Source of the DNA: Bombilactobacillus bombi
GTDB lineage: Bacteria; Bacillota; Bacilli; Lactobacillales; Lactobacillaceae
DNA length: 64,000 nt
NCBI RefSeq assembly: GCF_013607485.1
Contig: NZ_SCHP01000003.1
Coordinates: 1-64,000, forward strand
Reading direction: 5' to 3'
Position 1 is the first letter of the stretch. The number at the start of each line of letters is the position of its first letter. Positions 35,937-45,165 of the stretch are shown piece by piece. The notes beneath the pieces are model-generated. The model was given only the letters and a program-made list of their open reading frames with translations, did not search any database and was not told the origin of the DNA. The translations under genes and the position numbers were made by a program.

Positions 35937-36926
35937 ATGAAATTAATTTTACTTAGTGTACGTGATGATGAATTACCAGCCATTAAACAATGGCAAGCCC
36001 GCCACTCTGATATTAAAGTACAAACTGCCAATTGGGAACTACATCCTGATACCGTTCAACGCTTGCAAGGCTTTGACGGTGTGATTGCACAACAGCGGAG
36101 TCAAATTGAAGATGAAGTTTACCCACAATTAAAAGAATTAGGTTTCAAACAGTTAACAACACGAACTGCCGGCTTTGACGTGATTAACTTACCACTAGCG
36201 ACTGCTAATGGACTAAAAGTCAGCAATGTTCCTGCTTACTCGCCCCATTCAGTGGCTGAATTAGCCCTAACTCATACTATGCGCTTAATTCGGCAATTAC
36301 CACTTTTTGATGCCCGTATGGCTCAGCAAGATTTTCGCTGGCAAGGGCTACAAGCCAAAGAAATTAGCTCTTTAACCATTGGTATCATTGGAGCTGGACG
36401 CATTGGCAGCACCACTGCTAAAATCTTCCATACTTTAGGTGCCAAAGTAATCGCCAACGATACCAAGCCCAATCATGACTTAGATGCTATCTTAACCTTC
36501 AAAAGTAAGGAAGAAGTATTACAAGAATCAGATGTTGTCTGCTTACATGTCGACTTAAACGAAACTTCTAAAAATTTAATTGACGCTAAAGCCCTCAGCC
36601 TCATGAAGTCAAGTGCTTACATCGTCAATGAGTGCCGGGGACCCGTTATTGACACCGATGCTTTAATTGCAGCTTTAAAGAAAAAACAGATTGCTGGTGC
36701 AGCTTTAGATACTTTGACTGGTGAAGAGAACTTCTTTAATGTTGATCTACACGGTCAAGAACTCCCTAGTGAGCAATTAAAGCAACTACGTGCCATGGAT
36801 AATGTCATTATTACCCCACATATCGGATTTTACACCAATATTGCTGTGCAAAATATGATCGATATTAGCCTCGATGATGCCGTTCAATTGATTAAAGATC
36901 AGCCTTGCGAACATGTGTTGAACTAG
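35937..36926 (+). CDS. D-2-hydroxyacid dehydrogenase (D-HicDH/D-LDH family)
   Basis: A 329-residue NAD-dependent dehydrogenase that reduces 2-oxoacids to D-hydroxyacids. TRTAGFDVINLP, YSPHSVAELALTHTMRLIR, the Rossmann motif GIIGAGRIGSTTAKIF, NECRGPVID (catalytic Arg), ALDTLTGEE (Glu) and ITPHIGFYT (His) are present and typical of the D-lactate/D-hydroxyisocaproate branch. It lies 14 bases after the aminotransferase with GGAGG between, in the same operon. Together they would convert aromatic (or branched) amino acids to 2-oxoacids and then to hydroxyacids such as phenyllactate or hydroxyphenyllactate, reoxidising NADH. The substrate is inferred from context. Confidence 0.88.
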   Translation: MKLILLSVRDDELPAIKQWQARHSDIKVQTANWELHPDTVQRLQGFDGVIAQQRSQIEDEVYPQLKELGFKQLTTRTAGFDVINLPLATANGLKVSNVPAYSPHSVAELALTHTMRLIRQLPLFDARMAQQDFRWQGLQAKEISSLTIGIIGAGRIGSTTAKIFHTLGAKVIANDTKPNHDLDAILTFKSKEEVLQESDVVCLHVDLNETSKNLIDAKALSLMKSSAYIVNECRGPVIDTDALIAALKKKQIAGAALDTLTGEENFFNVDLHGQELPSEQLKQLRAMDNVIITPHIGFYTNIAVQNMIDISLDDAVQLIKDQPCEHVLN

Positions 36927-37078
36927 TTTCTTCCATTATATATGCAGAATTTAAAACCCTAATAAAGCATAGACGCAATACTCCAGTTTATTTTTCAATT
37001 AAGAAAAATACATTTTTGTTGATGGCAATTAAAGGATATGACAGTAACAAAAGAACTAATTATCTTCATGAATCACTA

Positions 37079-37111
37079 AAAAATTCCGGTTTTATAAAGA
37101 CCGGAATTTTT
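37079..37111. terminator. Bidirectional terminator overlapping the end of accA
   Basis: A 12-bp perfect stem AAAAATTCCGGT/ACCGGAATTTTT with a 9-base loop. The accA stop codon is inside the hairpin. It ends both the hydroxyacid-dehydrogenase and FASII transcripts. Confidence 0.88.
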
Positions 37112-37862
37112 GTTTGCGTTTATTTAATAATTCAGTTGGTGTCAACTGATCAAAATTTACTAATTGCTGAATTATGTGACGCCGCAACTGATTGTTATCA
37201 TCCCTCAACCACGATTCAGGAATTATTTTATCAATAACGTGATGCTCTTTTAGCCACTCCGGATTAATATGCATTAATTCTGCTGCTTGCTCCGCAAGAT
37301 GAGCATCCTTCCACATAATTGAAGCAAAACCTTCGGGGGACAAGACCGTATACATACTTTTTTCTAGCATCCAAATTTCATCTGAACATGCTAAGGCCAA
37401 AGCTCCCCCCGATCCAGCTTCGCCAATAATAATAGTTAAAATAGGCGTAGGCAACTGGAGCATTTTACTAATATTTTGAGCAATTACCTGGCCTTGTCCT
37501 TCGGCTTCCGCTTGCTCATCGGGATAGGCACCTGGAGTATTAATCAAACTAATAATAGGAAGATTTAAGTCAGCCGCTGTTTGCATAATGCGCAAAGCCT
37601 TGCGATAGCCTGCGGGAACCGGACTGCCAAAATGGGTTTGCAGGCGTTCTTCCAATTCTTGACCCTTATTAGTTGCTACAACTGCAACTGCGCGGTCACC
37701 AATAGTTGCATAACCAGCAATCATAGCTGGGTCATCACCATTAACTCGATCTCCCGAAACAGCTACGAAGTCATCAAAAAGGTTGGAAATAATTGCCTTC
37801 ATATCGGCTTTACTATCACTGCGCGCACCGGACATTATTTCACTGACTTTACTTTCTTTCAT
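37092..37862 (-). CDS. accA: Acetyl-CoA carboxylase carboxyltransferase subunit alpha
   Basis: A 256-residue subunit, the short form usual in Lactobacillales. Together with AccD it moves carboxyl from biotin to acetyl-CoA to give malonyl-CoA. AVVATNKGQELEERL, INTPGAYPDEQAEAEGQG and IIGEAGSGGALALACSDEIW form the crotonase-fold active site. It overlaps accD by 4 bases (ATGA) and is last in the FASII operon. Confidence 0.95.
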   Translation of the reverse strand: MKESKVSEIMSGARSDSKADMKAIISNLFDDFVAVSGDRVNGDDPAMIAGYATIGDRAVAVVATNKGQELEERLQTHFGSPVPAGYRKALRIMQTAADLNLPIISLINTPGAYPDEQAEAEGQGQVIAQNISKMLQLPTPILTIIIGEAGSGGALALACSDEIWMLEKSMYTVLSPEGFASIMWKDAHLAEQAAELMHINPEWLKEHHVIDKIIPESWLRDDNNQLRRHIIQQLVNFDQLTPTELLNKRKQKFRSL

Positions 37863-38725
37863 ACCACTTGTTCACCTCTCCATGTTTGCGCTGCAAAAAT
37901 AGCCAAAACCCGCTGTAATTGTGCTACTTGTTGCTCGCGAGGGACAATAGCATCTAAAAAGCCATTTTGTAAAACTTTCTCTGCATTTTGAAAATCACGG
38001 GGTAATTTTTTGTTTATTGTTTGCTCAATTACTCGCCGTCCAGCAAAACCGATCAAAGCTCGCGGCTCTCCCCAAATTATATCAGCCTGAGAAGCAAAAC
38101 TAGCTGTTACCCCACCAGTTGTAGGATCCATCAAAATTGCCAAATATAACAAATGAGCTTGCCGATGGTCATTAATTGCCTGGGATACTTTGGCCATCTG
38201 CATTAAAGACAATATACCTTCTTGCATACGTGCACCGCCCGATGCCGTTAAAAGAACTACCGGCAAATTTTGCTGAGTAGCTCGCTCAAATAATTTTGTT
38301 AAACGCTCACCCGTCGCAGGTGCCAAGCTGCCCATAATAAAATAGGGATCCATTATTCCTAATGCTACGGAATAATCACCAATTTTTGCTTTTCCTGTCC
38401 AAACAGAATCTTGCAGTTGCGTTTTATTTTGCGCATCTTTAATCTTTTTCAAATAATCTGGAAATTGTAAAGGATCTTGCGTTGAAATTTGGGCATCCCA
38501 CTCTTGGTAAGTCTTGGTTAGCATTTTTAAACGTTGATGGGCAGATACGCGAAAGCCATAACCGCAATCCGGACACACTTGGTAATGACCAGCTTTTCGA
38601 AAATAAAAATGGGCATGACATTTCGGACAAGTACGGAATAAACCTTGAGGAACATTAATCTTATAATGTTGTAATGCATCTTTGGGATGACGTACAAAAT
38701 TACGAAAGCGATCATTAGCGTCCAT
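37859..38725 (-). CDS. accD: Acetyl-CoA carboxylase carboxyltransferase subunit beta
   Basis: A 288-residue partner of AccA. The N-terminal zinc ribbon has Cys33, Cys36, Cys51 and Cys54 (CPKC, CPDC). GSLAPATGERLTKLFE and LLTASGGARMQEGILSLMQM build the acyl-CoA site. It starts 3 bases after accC and overlaps accA by 4 bases, so the two subunits are probably made in equal amounts by coupled translation. Confidence 0.95.
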   Translation of the reverse strand: MDANDRFRNFVRHPKDALQHYKINVPQGLFRTCPKCHAHFYFRKAGHYQVCPDCGYGFRVSAHQRLKMLTKTYQEWDAQISTQDPLQFPDYLKKIKDAQNKTQLQDSVWTGKAKIGDYSVALGIMDPYFIMGSLAPATGERLTKLFERATQQNLPVVLLTASGGARMQEGILSLMQMAKVSQAINDHRQAHLLYLAILMDPTTGGVTASFASQADIIWGEPRALIGFAGRRVIEQTINKKLPRDFQNAEKVLQNGFLDAIVPREQQVAQLQRVLAIFAAQTWRGEQVV

Positions 38726-38727
38726 TT

Positions 38728-40098
38728 TTAAGCTCCCTTTTGCTGCCTTTTAAGGATTTGACTAAAATTTTGATCAATGTAATTAATTTGATATTTTCCA
38801 GAAGTCACCATAGGCTGATTAAGTAATTCTTGTAAAAACGATTGATTAGTCTTTAAACCTTGAATCTCTAATTCTTGTAAGGCATTTTGTAAGCGAATTA
38901 AAGCTTCCCTACGATTAGCGGCATGCGCGATAATCTTAATAATCATAGAATCATAATAAGGGGAAATTTGATCTCCACTTTTGACTGCACTTTCTAAGCG
39001 AATTCCTAGGCCTCCGGGTAAATTTAGCTGGCTAATTAGACCCGCTTGTGGTCGAAAATCATACTGAGGGTCTTCAGCATTAATACGTGCTTCTATGGCA
39101 GCCCCATTTAAGATAATATCTTCTTGATTAAAGTCTAATCGCTCGCCGGCTGCTACTTTAATCTGGGCTTTTATTAAATCGATCCCAGTAACTTCTTCAG
39201 TTATGGGATGTTCTACTTGTATGCGGGTATTCATTTCCATAAAATAAAAATTTTGTTTATCATCCAGCAAAAATTCTACAGTTCCTGCATTCTGATAACC
39301 AATTTCTTGTAAAGCTTTAATTACAATTTGTTGAATTTTTTGACGTTGCTTCGAATCAATTAAAGCACACGGACTTTCTTCGATTACTTTTTGCTGTTTA
39401 CGTTGCAAAGAACAATCTCTTTCGGGAAAAGCAACTACATTTTGAAATTGATCTCCTATGACTTGAATCTCAATATGTTTAGCTGGTGAAATAACTTTTT
39501 CTAAATACATACGTTGATCACCAAAAGATAATTGGGCTTCTTTTTGAGCACTTGTAAAGGCACTGGGTAAGTCTTCTAAGCATTGCACCTTGCGGATTCC
39601 TTTACCGCCGCCACCGGCCACTGCCTTTAACATAACAGGAAAACCTACTTGCTGGGCAATTTTATTAGCTTGATTGTAATTTTCAACAAATCCAGTACTT
39701 CCAGGAATGACGGGCACATGATGAGCCTGCATAGTAGTTCGCGCATTAGCCTTATTACCCATTAGTGAGAGAATCTTAGGATCTGGTCCAATAAATTTTA
39801 ACTGGCAATCAGTACATAATTGTGCAAATTCTGCATTTTCAGCTAGAAAGCCGTAACCCGGATGAATGGCTTGAGCGCCTGTGAGAACAGCCGCACTAAT
39901 AATATTTTCCATATTAAGATAAGAATCACTTGGAAGTGGACCCCCGATGCAAACAGCCTCATCAGCTGCTTGTACAAAACGAGCATTGCGATCAGCAGTA
40001 GAGTAAACAGCTACCGATTTAATCTGCATTTCTCGTAAAGCCCGTATAATTCTTAAAGCAATTTCGCCCCTATTTGCAACTAAAACTTTGGTAAACAA
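38728..40098 (-). CDS. accC: Acetyl-CoA carboxylase, biotin carboxylase subunit
   Basis: A 456-residue ATP-grasp enzyme that carboxylates the biotin on AccB using bicarbonate and ATP. KVLVANRGEIALRIIRA at the start, the Gly-rich ATP loop AVAGGGGKGIRKV, EKVISPAKHIEIQV, EMNTRIQVEHPITEEVTG and the biotin-carboxylase C-terminal domain (FRPQAGLISQL) are all present. It is the eleventh gene of the cluster, between fabZ and accD. Confidence 0.96.
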   Translation of the reverse strand: MFTKVLVANRGEIALRIIRALREMQIKSVAVYSTADRNARFVQAADEAVCIGGPLPSDSYLNMENIISAAVLTGAQAIHPGYGFLAENAEFAQLCTDCQLKFIGPDPKILSLMGNKANARTTMQAHHVPVIPGSTGFVENYNQANKIAQQVGFPVMLKAVAGGGGKGIRKVQCLEDLPSAFTSAQKEAQLSFGDQRMYLEKVISPAKHIEIQVIGDQFQNVVAFPERDCSLQRKQQKVIEESPCALIDSKQRQKIQQIVIKALQEIGYQNAGTVEFLLDDKQNFYFMEMNTRIQVEHPITEEVTGIDLIKAQIKVAAGERLDFNQEDIILNGAAIEARINAEDPQYDFRPQAGLISQLNLPGGLGIRLESAVKSGDQISPYYDSMIIKIIAHAANRREALIRLQNALQELEIQGLKTNQSFLQELLNQPMVTSGKYQINYIDQNFSQILKRQQKGA

Positions 40099-40109
40099 TT
40101 CATCACCTA

Positions 40110-40556
40110 CTATTCGATCGCAAAAACCAAATCACCACTGCAAATACACTTCTCACCAATATAGGCATTAGCATGGCCTAAGCCAGCATTTCCACGTAAT
40201 TTATCTAAATGTACTTCCAATTTTAATTGATCACCTGGACGAACCATTTGTCTAAATTTCACCTTTCGAATACCACCGAAATAAGCTGTTTTTCCCTTAA
40301 AAGAAGGCAAGCTCAATAGGGCAATTGCTCCCGTTTGCGCTAAAGCCTCGACAATTAAGGCACCTGGCATTACTGGGTTGCCTGGAAAGTGACCTTGAAA
40401 AAAGTTTTCATTAACAGAGACATTTTTCACACCAATAGCATATTCACCTGGTTGATAGTCTAAAATTCGATCGACTAATAACATGGGATAGCGATGTGGC
40501 AATATCTTTTGTATTTGATTAGCTTCTAAAATTTTCTTTGTATTTGCTGAATCCAT
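40110..40556 (-). CDS. fabZ: (3R)-hydroxyacyl-ACP dehydratase
   Basis: A 148-residue hotdog-fold dehydratase that removes water from 3-hydroxyacyl-ACP. The catalytic His56 lies in NFFQGHFPGNPVMPG and Glu70 in LIVEALAQTG. HRYPMLLVDR and AYFGGIRKVKF are the other family motifs. It sits between accB and accC. A second FabZ-like gene heads the operon (46692), but that one lacks the His, so this copy is likely the working dehydratase. Confidence 0.95.
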   Translation of the reverse strand: MDSANTKKILEANQIQKILPHRYPMLLVDRILDYQPGEYAIGVKNVSVNENFFQGHFPGNPVMPGALIVEALAQTGAIALLSLPSFKGKTAYFGGIRKVKFRQMVRPGDQLKLEVHLDKLRGNAGLGHANAYIGEKCICSGDLVFAIE

Positions 40557-40571
40557 AAATTCATCCTCTTT

Positions 40572-41018
40572 TTATTGAGTTACTTTAATTAATGGCTGAT
40601 TATATTCCACAACTTCTTCGTCAGACACTAATATTTCACTAATTGTCCCACTAATTTGGCTTTTAACCTTCGTCATCATTTTCATTGCTTCAATCACACA
40701 GACTACATCACCCTTTGAAACATGATCACCAACCTTTTTATAAGGTGGCTGCTCAGGTGAAGACTGTAAATAAACAATCCCTACTAAAGGGGCTTTGATA
40801 AAGTCTGCATCAATTTTATTTGTTTTTGTTGTTGAAGTTGATGATTCAGTTTGCTGATTACTAGGAGTCAAATTAGGACGTTCTATTTGTTTAACGGCTT
40901 GAGTTGCAGTTTTATTTTTATTTAAATATAAATGTCCGCCATCAAAATCTAATTCCAACTCAGTAAAATCACTTTGATTAAGTTGCTGCATCAATTTTTG
41001 AATTTCTTCAAAAGTCAT
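40572..41018 (-). CDS. accB: Biotin carboxyl carrier protein of acetyl-CoA carboxylase
   Basis: A 148-residue carrier. The biotinylated Lys113 is in CVIEAMKMM; a Ser/Thr/Gln-rich linker (about 45-68) separates a short N-terminal part from the biotinyl domain. I place the start at the ATG at 41018, overlapping the fabF stop (TAATG), with GAGGTGG upstream, rather than 4 codons earlier. BirA, encoded divergently at 47374, should attach the biotin. Confidence 0.94.
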   Translation of the reverse strand: MTFEEIQKLMQQLNQSDFTELELDFDGGHLYLNKNKTATQAVKQIERPNLTPSNQQTESSTSTTKTNKIDADFIKAPLVGIVYLQSSPEQPPYKKVGDHVSKGDVVCVIEAMKMMTKVKSQISGTISEILVSDEEVVEYNQPLIKVTQ

Positions 41019-42247
41019 TAATCCAACCACCTCTTTAAAGCTAAAACTGCGTTATGACCACCAAATCCAAATGAATTACTTAAAGCATAATTAACTGTTT
41101 GTGCACAATCAGACTGCGTGACTAAAGGAATATCACATTCAGGATCAATATTAGTTAAACCGACATTCACAGGCAGCTTTTGCTGCTGCAAGGCAATAAC
41201 AGTTGCTATTGCTTCAATAGCTCCCGCAGCACCTAATAAATGTCCGGTCATACTTTTAGTGCTAGAAACCCAAGGCAAATGATTAGTGAATAATGATTTA
41301 ATAGCTCGTGATTCGGCAGCGTCATTGCCTTTGGTAGCAGTACCATGGGCATTAATATAATCAACTTGTTCCAGATTAATTTGAGCTTCTTGGACCGCCA
41401 ACTTCATTGCTCGAGCAGCTTGTTTACCGCTTGGATCAGGTGAGGTAATGTGGTAAGCATCAGCCGTAGCTCCATATCCTACTATTTCTCCTAAAATTTT
41501 GGCGCCGCGATTAGTAGCATGTTCTAAAGATTCCAAAATCAATATTCCAGCACCTTCACCCATCACAAATCCAGAACGATTTTTGTCAAATGGAAGACTA
41601 GCTTGAGATGGATCAGTTGCTGTCGATAAAGTAGATAAAGCTGCAAAGCCAGCAATACCAATTTCATTAACGGCTGCTTCTGCGCCTCCAGTAATCATCA
41701 CTTCACACTGGCCATTTTTAATTTGCCGATAAGCTTCCCCAATTGCATTAGTTCCTGAAGCACAAGCAGTTACTATAGCTGTACAGATACCGTGAGCATG
41801 AAAACGCATGGCCAAATTACCAGATGCCATATTAGAAATAGCTGTTGGCACAAACATTGGCGATACACGATTTAAACCCTTATCATGCATCTTAATCACT
41901 TGATTTTGGATTGTAGTTAAGCCTCCAATGCCAGTACCTAAAATCACTCCGAAAAGATCATTATCTACCACATCATCAGTTATTTGAGCTTGCTGCATAG
42001 CTTCTTCAGCAGCATAAACTGCGTATTGAGTATACTGATCCATTCTTTTAAGATCTTTGCGCGTTAAATGCTGTAAAGGGTCAAAATCGTGTATTTCTCC
42101 GGCCAATGTAACACCAGTTGCCGAAGGATCAAAGGTAGAAATAGGTTGAAAACCGACCTTTTGCTGAAATAATCCCTTTTGAAAACTAGGCACATCATTG
42201 CCAATAGGAGTAACAGCTCCCATGCCTGTAATTACCACTCTTACCAT
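41018..42247 (-). CDS. fabF: 3-oxoacyl-ACP synthase II
   Basis: A 409-residue condensing enzyme that elongates acyl-ACP with malonyl-ACP. Catalytic Cys162 is in IVTACASGTNAIG, the two His residues in NAHGTATKGND and KSMTGHLLGAAGA. NSFGFGGHNAVL is the usual C-terminal loop. It follows fabG by 12 bases and overlaps accB. Confidence 0.96.
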   Translation of the reverse strand: MVRVVITGMGAVTPIGNDVPSFQKGLFQQKVGFQPISTFDPSATGVTLAGEIHDFDPLQHLTRKDLKRMDQYTQYAVYAAEEAMQQAQITDDVVDNDLFGVILGTGIGGLTTIQNQVIKMHDKGLNRVSPMFVPTAISNMASGNLAMRFHAHGICTAIVTACASGTNAIGEAYRQIKNGQCEVMITGGAEAAVNEIGIAGFAALSTLSTATDPSQASLPFDKNRSGFVMGEGAGILILESLEHATNRGAKILGEIVGYGATADAYHITSPDPSGKQAARAMKLAVQEAQINLEQVDYINAHGTATKGNDAAESRAIKSLFTNHLPWVSSTKSMTGHLLGAAGAIEAIATVIALQQQKLPVNVGLTNIDPECDIPLVTQSDCAQTVNYALSNSFGFGGHNAVLALKRWLD

Positions 42248-42259
42248 TATTTTCTCCTT

Positions 42260-42994
42260 TTATTGCATTGTTAAGCCACCATCAATTGTTATGGTTTGTC
42301 CTGTAATATAATCATTTTGCGCTAAAAAGATAGCAGCTTGAGCAACCTCATTAACAGTTCCTAATCGTTTTAAGGGTATCTGTTCAATAATCTCTGTTTG
42401 TCTTTTATCACTTAGCTGTTGAGTCATCTGGGTCGCAATCATTCCTGGAGCAAGCGCGTTGCAGCGCAAATTACGTAAAGCTGATTCATGCGCTACAGAC
42501 TTTGTAAAACCAATAATTCCGGCCTTACTAGCAGCGTAATTAGCTTGACCTATATTACCCGTTAGTCCAATTACACTAGCCATATTGATAAAACAACCAG
42601 AACGCTGCTTATACATTGGGCGTAATGCTTGTTTAGTTACATTAAAAGTTCCAACTAAATTAGTATCCAAAACACTCTGAAAATCAGATGAACTCATTCG
42701 ATTCAACAGACCATCGTGTACAATACCTGCATTATTTACGACTACATCCAAGTGTCCCCAATTAGAAATAATATCAGCAATTAATTGCTTTACTTCATCC
42801 ATATTCGTGACATCTGCAGTTAAGGCTAAACAATCACTGCCCAGATGTTTAATTTGGGCAATCACTGTCTCATCAATGGGTTTACGAGCATTTAAAACAA
42901 TATTAGCACCTTGTTTTGCAAACGCTTGAGCAATGGCTAAACCTATTCCCCGTGAACTACCAGTGATGAGCACTACTTTATCTTTTAATTCCAT
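42260..42994 (-). CDS. fabG: 3-oxoacyl-ACP reductase
   Basis: A 244-residue short-chain dehydrogenase that reduces 3-oxoacyl-ACP with NADPH. The cofactor motif is ITGSSRGIGLAIAQAF; VVNNAGIVHDGLL, Ser in NMASVIG and Tyr/Lys in YAASKAG form the active site. It lies 2 bases after fabD. Confidence 0.95.
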   Translation of the reverse strand: MELKDKVVLITGSSRGIGLAIAQAFAKQGANIVLNARKPIDETVIAQIKHLGSDCLALTADVTNMDEVKQLIADIISNWGHLDVVVNNAGIVHDGLLNRMSSSDFQSVLDTNLVGTFNVTKQALRPMYKQRSGCFINMASVIGLTGNIGQANYAASKAGIIGFTKSVAHESALRNLRCNALAPGMIATQMTQQLSDKRQTEIIEQIPLKRLGTVNEVAQAAIFLAQNDYITGQTITIDGGLTMQ

Positions 42995-42996
42995 AC

Positions 42997-43926
42997 TTAC
43001 ACTCCTAGTAACTGTTGAGTTTGGCGCAAAGTCTCCAAACTATCTACACTATACCGAGGTATTTGCTTATCAATTTTCTTCACAAATCCTAATAAGGTGT
43101 GCCCTGGTCCAATTTCAATCACAGCTTCCAATTGAGAGGCAACTTTTTGAAATGTTTGGGAAAAATACGTAGTCGAAACTAATTGCTGGGTCAGATTGGC
43201 TGTCAAATTAGACTGGGCAAAAGGTTTTTGCGTAGTAGTACTAATAACTTCAAAATCGCCTTCTTGCCAATTAATTGGGGCAAGTGTTTGTTTTAAACCA
43301 GCTTGAATTGAATGCATTATCGGAGTATGAAAGGCACCACTAACTTTCAGTTCTACAACTCGCAAAGATTTTTCTGCAGTTAGTAGTTCTATAGCATAAT
43401 CTACGGCCTGATTTTGACCGCCAATTACGATTTGATCTGGAGTATTAACATTTGCAATGCTCACTATTCCCTTTTTCTGTGCCTTTTGACAAGCTTGCTG
43501 CACAGCAGTCAAATCAGCTTTTAAAATTGCCACCATTTTACTATCTATTTGTTCGCTAGCTTGCTGCATTAATTCTCCCCGACGCTTGATAACTTTAAGC
43601 GCACTAGAAAAATCTAGATAACCACTGCAAGCCAAAGCACTATATTCACCTAAACTTAATCCCATACCCACTAGCTTGTGACCAGATAAAGCTGGCTTTA
43701 GAATTTGATATAGTCCCAAACTAATGGAAAGAATTACAGGTTGAGAATACTGGGTTTGTAATAACTGGGTCGCTTTTTGTTCATCAAACATCAACTTGCC
43801 AATATCTAATTGTAATATTTCACTAGCCTTATCAATTGTTTGCCGATACTCAGGTACTTGCTGATAGATATCTTGAGTTATTCCAGTTTTCAGCGATCCT
43901 TGACCACTGAACAATAAACCAATCAT
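42997..43926 (-). CDS. fabD: Malonyl-CoA:ACP transacylase
   Basis: A 309-residue enzyme that loads malonyl on ACP. FSGQGSLKTGI at the start, the nucleophile Ser91 in GMGLSLGEYSAL and the His in GAFHTPIM. The usual GHSLGE reads GLSLGE, so the residue before the nucleophile is Leu instead of His; the true catalytic His is the later one. Overlaps fabK by 4 bases. Confidence 0.94.
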   Translation of the reverse strand: MIGLLFSGQGSLKTGITQDIYQQVPEYRQTIDKASEILQLDIGKLMFDEQKATQLLQTQYSQPVILSISLGLYQILKPALSGHKLVGMGLSLGEYSALACSGYLDFSSALKVIKRRGELMQQASEQIDSKMVAILKADLTAVQQACQKAQKKGIVSIANVNTPDQIVIGGQNQAVDYAIELLTAEKSLRVVELKVSGAFHTPIMHSIQAGLKQTLAPINWQEGDFEVISTTTQKPFAQSNLTANLTQQLVSTTYFSQTFQKVASQLEAVIEIGPGHTLLGFVKKIDKQIPRYSVDSLETLRQTQQLLGV

Positions 43927-44876
43927 TGCACACCACCTAAAAGGTCGCTGGCTGTTTGACAGACTTCTTCTACTATTTCTTTAGCAGTTTGTTCTTTTTT
44001 AATCATTCCAGAAATTTCACCTGCCATATAAGCACCTGTATTAGGATCACCGGTTTCGACCGCACGTCTCAAACTACCATTGCCTAACTCATCTAAAGAA
44101 TTAAAATCTGGATGATCTTTGGCCGCTTCAGCTTTTTCAATTTGTAGATATTTTCGAGCCATAGGATTTTTTAAAACGCGAGAAGGATGACCAGCAAAAT
44201 CTCCCGTAACTAAAGTATCAATATCTTTGGCTTTTAATACTGCCTGCTTATAAATAGGGCTGATTTTAGATTCACGAGCTACTAAAAATCTAGTCCCCAT
44301 TTGGACCCCTTGAGCGCCTAACATAAAGGCTGCTGCTAAGCCGCGTCCATCTCCAATACCGCCAGCAGCGATAACTGGGATTTTAATGGCATCAACTACT
44401 TGAGGAACCAAGGTCATAGTTGTTAATTTACCAATATGTCCCCCTGATTCCATACCTTCAGCAATAACTGCATCGACACCACTACGCTCCATAATTTTGG
44501 CTAATCCTACAGAACCTACGACTGGTATTACTTTAATATTTGCTTCTTGAAGCCTTTTCAAATAACGAGAAGGATTGCCTGCACCAGTTGTTACCACTGC
44601 TATATTGTCCTTTTGTTGCAATATTGCTTCTACTACTTCATCAACATGAGGAGACAATAACATAACATTGACTCCAAAAGGACGATCTGTTAGTGAAATA
44701 GCGGTTTTAATTTCGTTGTAAACAACCTCTCCGGGAGCATTCCCGCCACCGATAATACCTAAACCGCCAGCATTCGATACCGCTGCCGCTAATTTGCCAT
44801 CAGCAACCCAAGCCATTCCACCTTGAAATAGTGGATACTTTAGACCTAATGACCGCATAAATGGACTTAATTGCAT
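43923..44876 (-). CDS. fabK: Enoyl-ACP reductase II (FMN-dependent)
   Basis: A 317-residue flavoprotein of the nitronate-monooxygenase/FabK fold that reduces enoyl-ACP in the last step of each elongation cycle. PLFQGGMAWVADGKLAAAVS, GMESGGHIG and PVIAAGGIGDGRGLAAAFMLG bind FMN and substrate. Its place between acpP and fabD is the standard one. FabK enzymes, unlike FabI, are insensitive to triclosan; no fabI is seen in the cluster. Confidence 0.95.
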   Translation of the reverse strand: MQLSPFMRSLGLKYPLFQGGMAWVADGKLAAAVSNAGGLGIIGGGNAPGEVVYNEIKTAISLTDRPFGVNVMLLSPHVDEVVEAILQQKDNIAVVTTGAGNPSRYLKRLQEANIKVIPVVGSVGLAKIMERSGVDAVIAEGMESGGHIGKLTTMTLVPQVVDAIKIPVIAAGGIGDGRGLAAAFMLGAQGVQMGTRFLVARESKISPIYKQAVLKAKDIDTLVTGDFAGHPSRVLKNPMARKYLQIEKAEAAKDHPDFNSLDELGNGSLRRAVETGDPNTGAYMAGEISGMIKKEQTAKEIVEEVCQTASDLLGGVQ

Positions 44877-44880
44877 AAAA

Positions 44881-45129
44881 TTATCCCTCTTTCGAATCTA
44901 ATTGATTCTTGACAAAGTCCACTAAATCCTGAACCGTTTTAATACCATCTTCATTTTCAATTTTGATATCAAATTCATCTTCTAATTCATTAATAACTTC
45001 AAAAACATCTAAACTATCAGCATTTAAATCATCTTTGATATTGGCATTTAATGTAACTTTATCCTTACTTTCGCCTGTTTGATCAGCAATAATAGCTTGT
45101 ACTTTTGTAAAAATTTCTTCTTCAGTCAT
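44881..45129 (-). CDS. acpP: Acyl carrier protein
   Basis: An 82-residue acidic four-helix protein. The 4'-phosphopantetheine is attached to Ser39 in LNADSLDVFEVIN. It carries the growing acyl chain between the Fab enzymes. Located between fabH and fabK. Confidence 0.95.
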   Translation of the reverse strand: MTEEEIFTKVQAIIADQTGESKDKVTLNANIKDDLNADSLDVFEVINELEDEFDIKIENEDGIKTVQDLVDFVKNQLDSKEG

Positions 45130-45165
45130 GATAATTCTCCTCTAACTTATAATTATTTGTTAAAA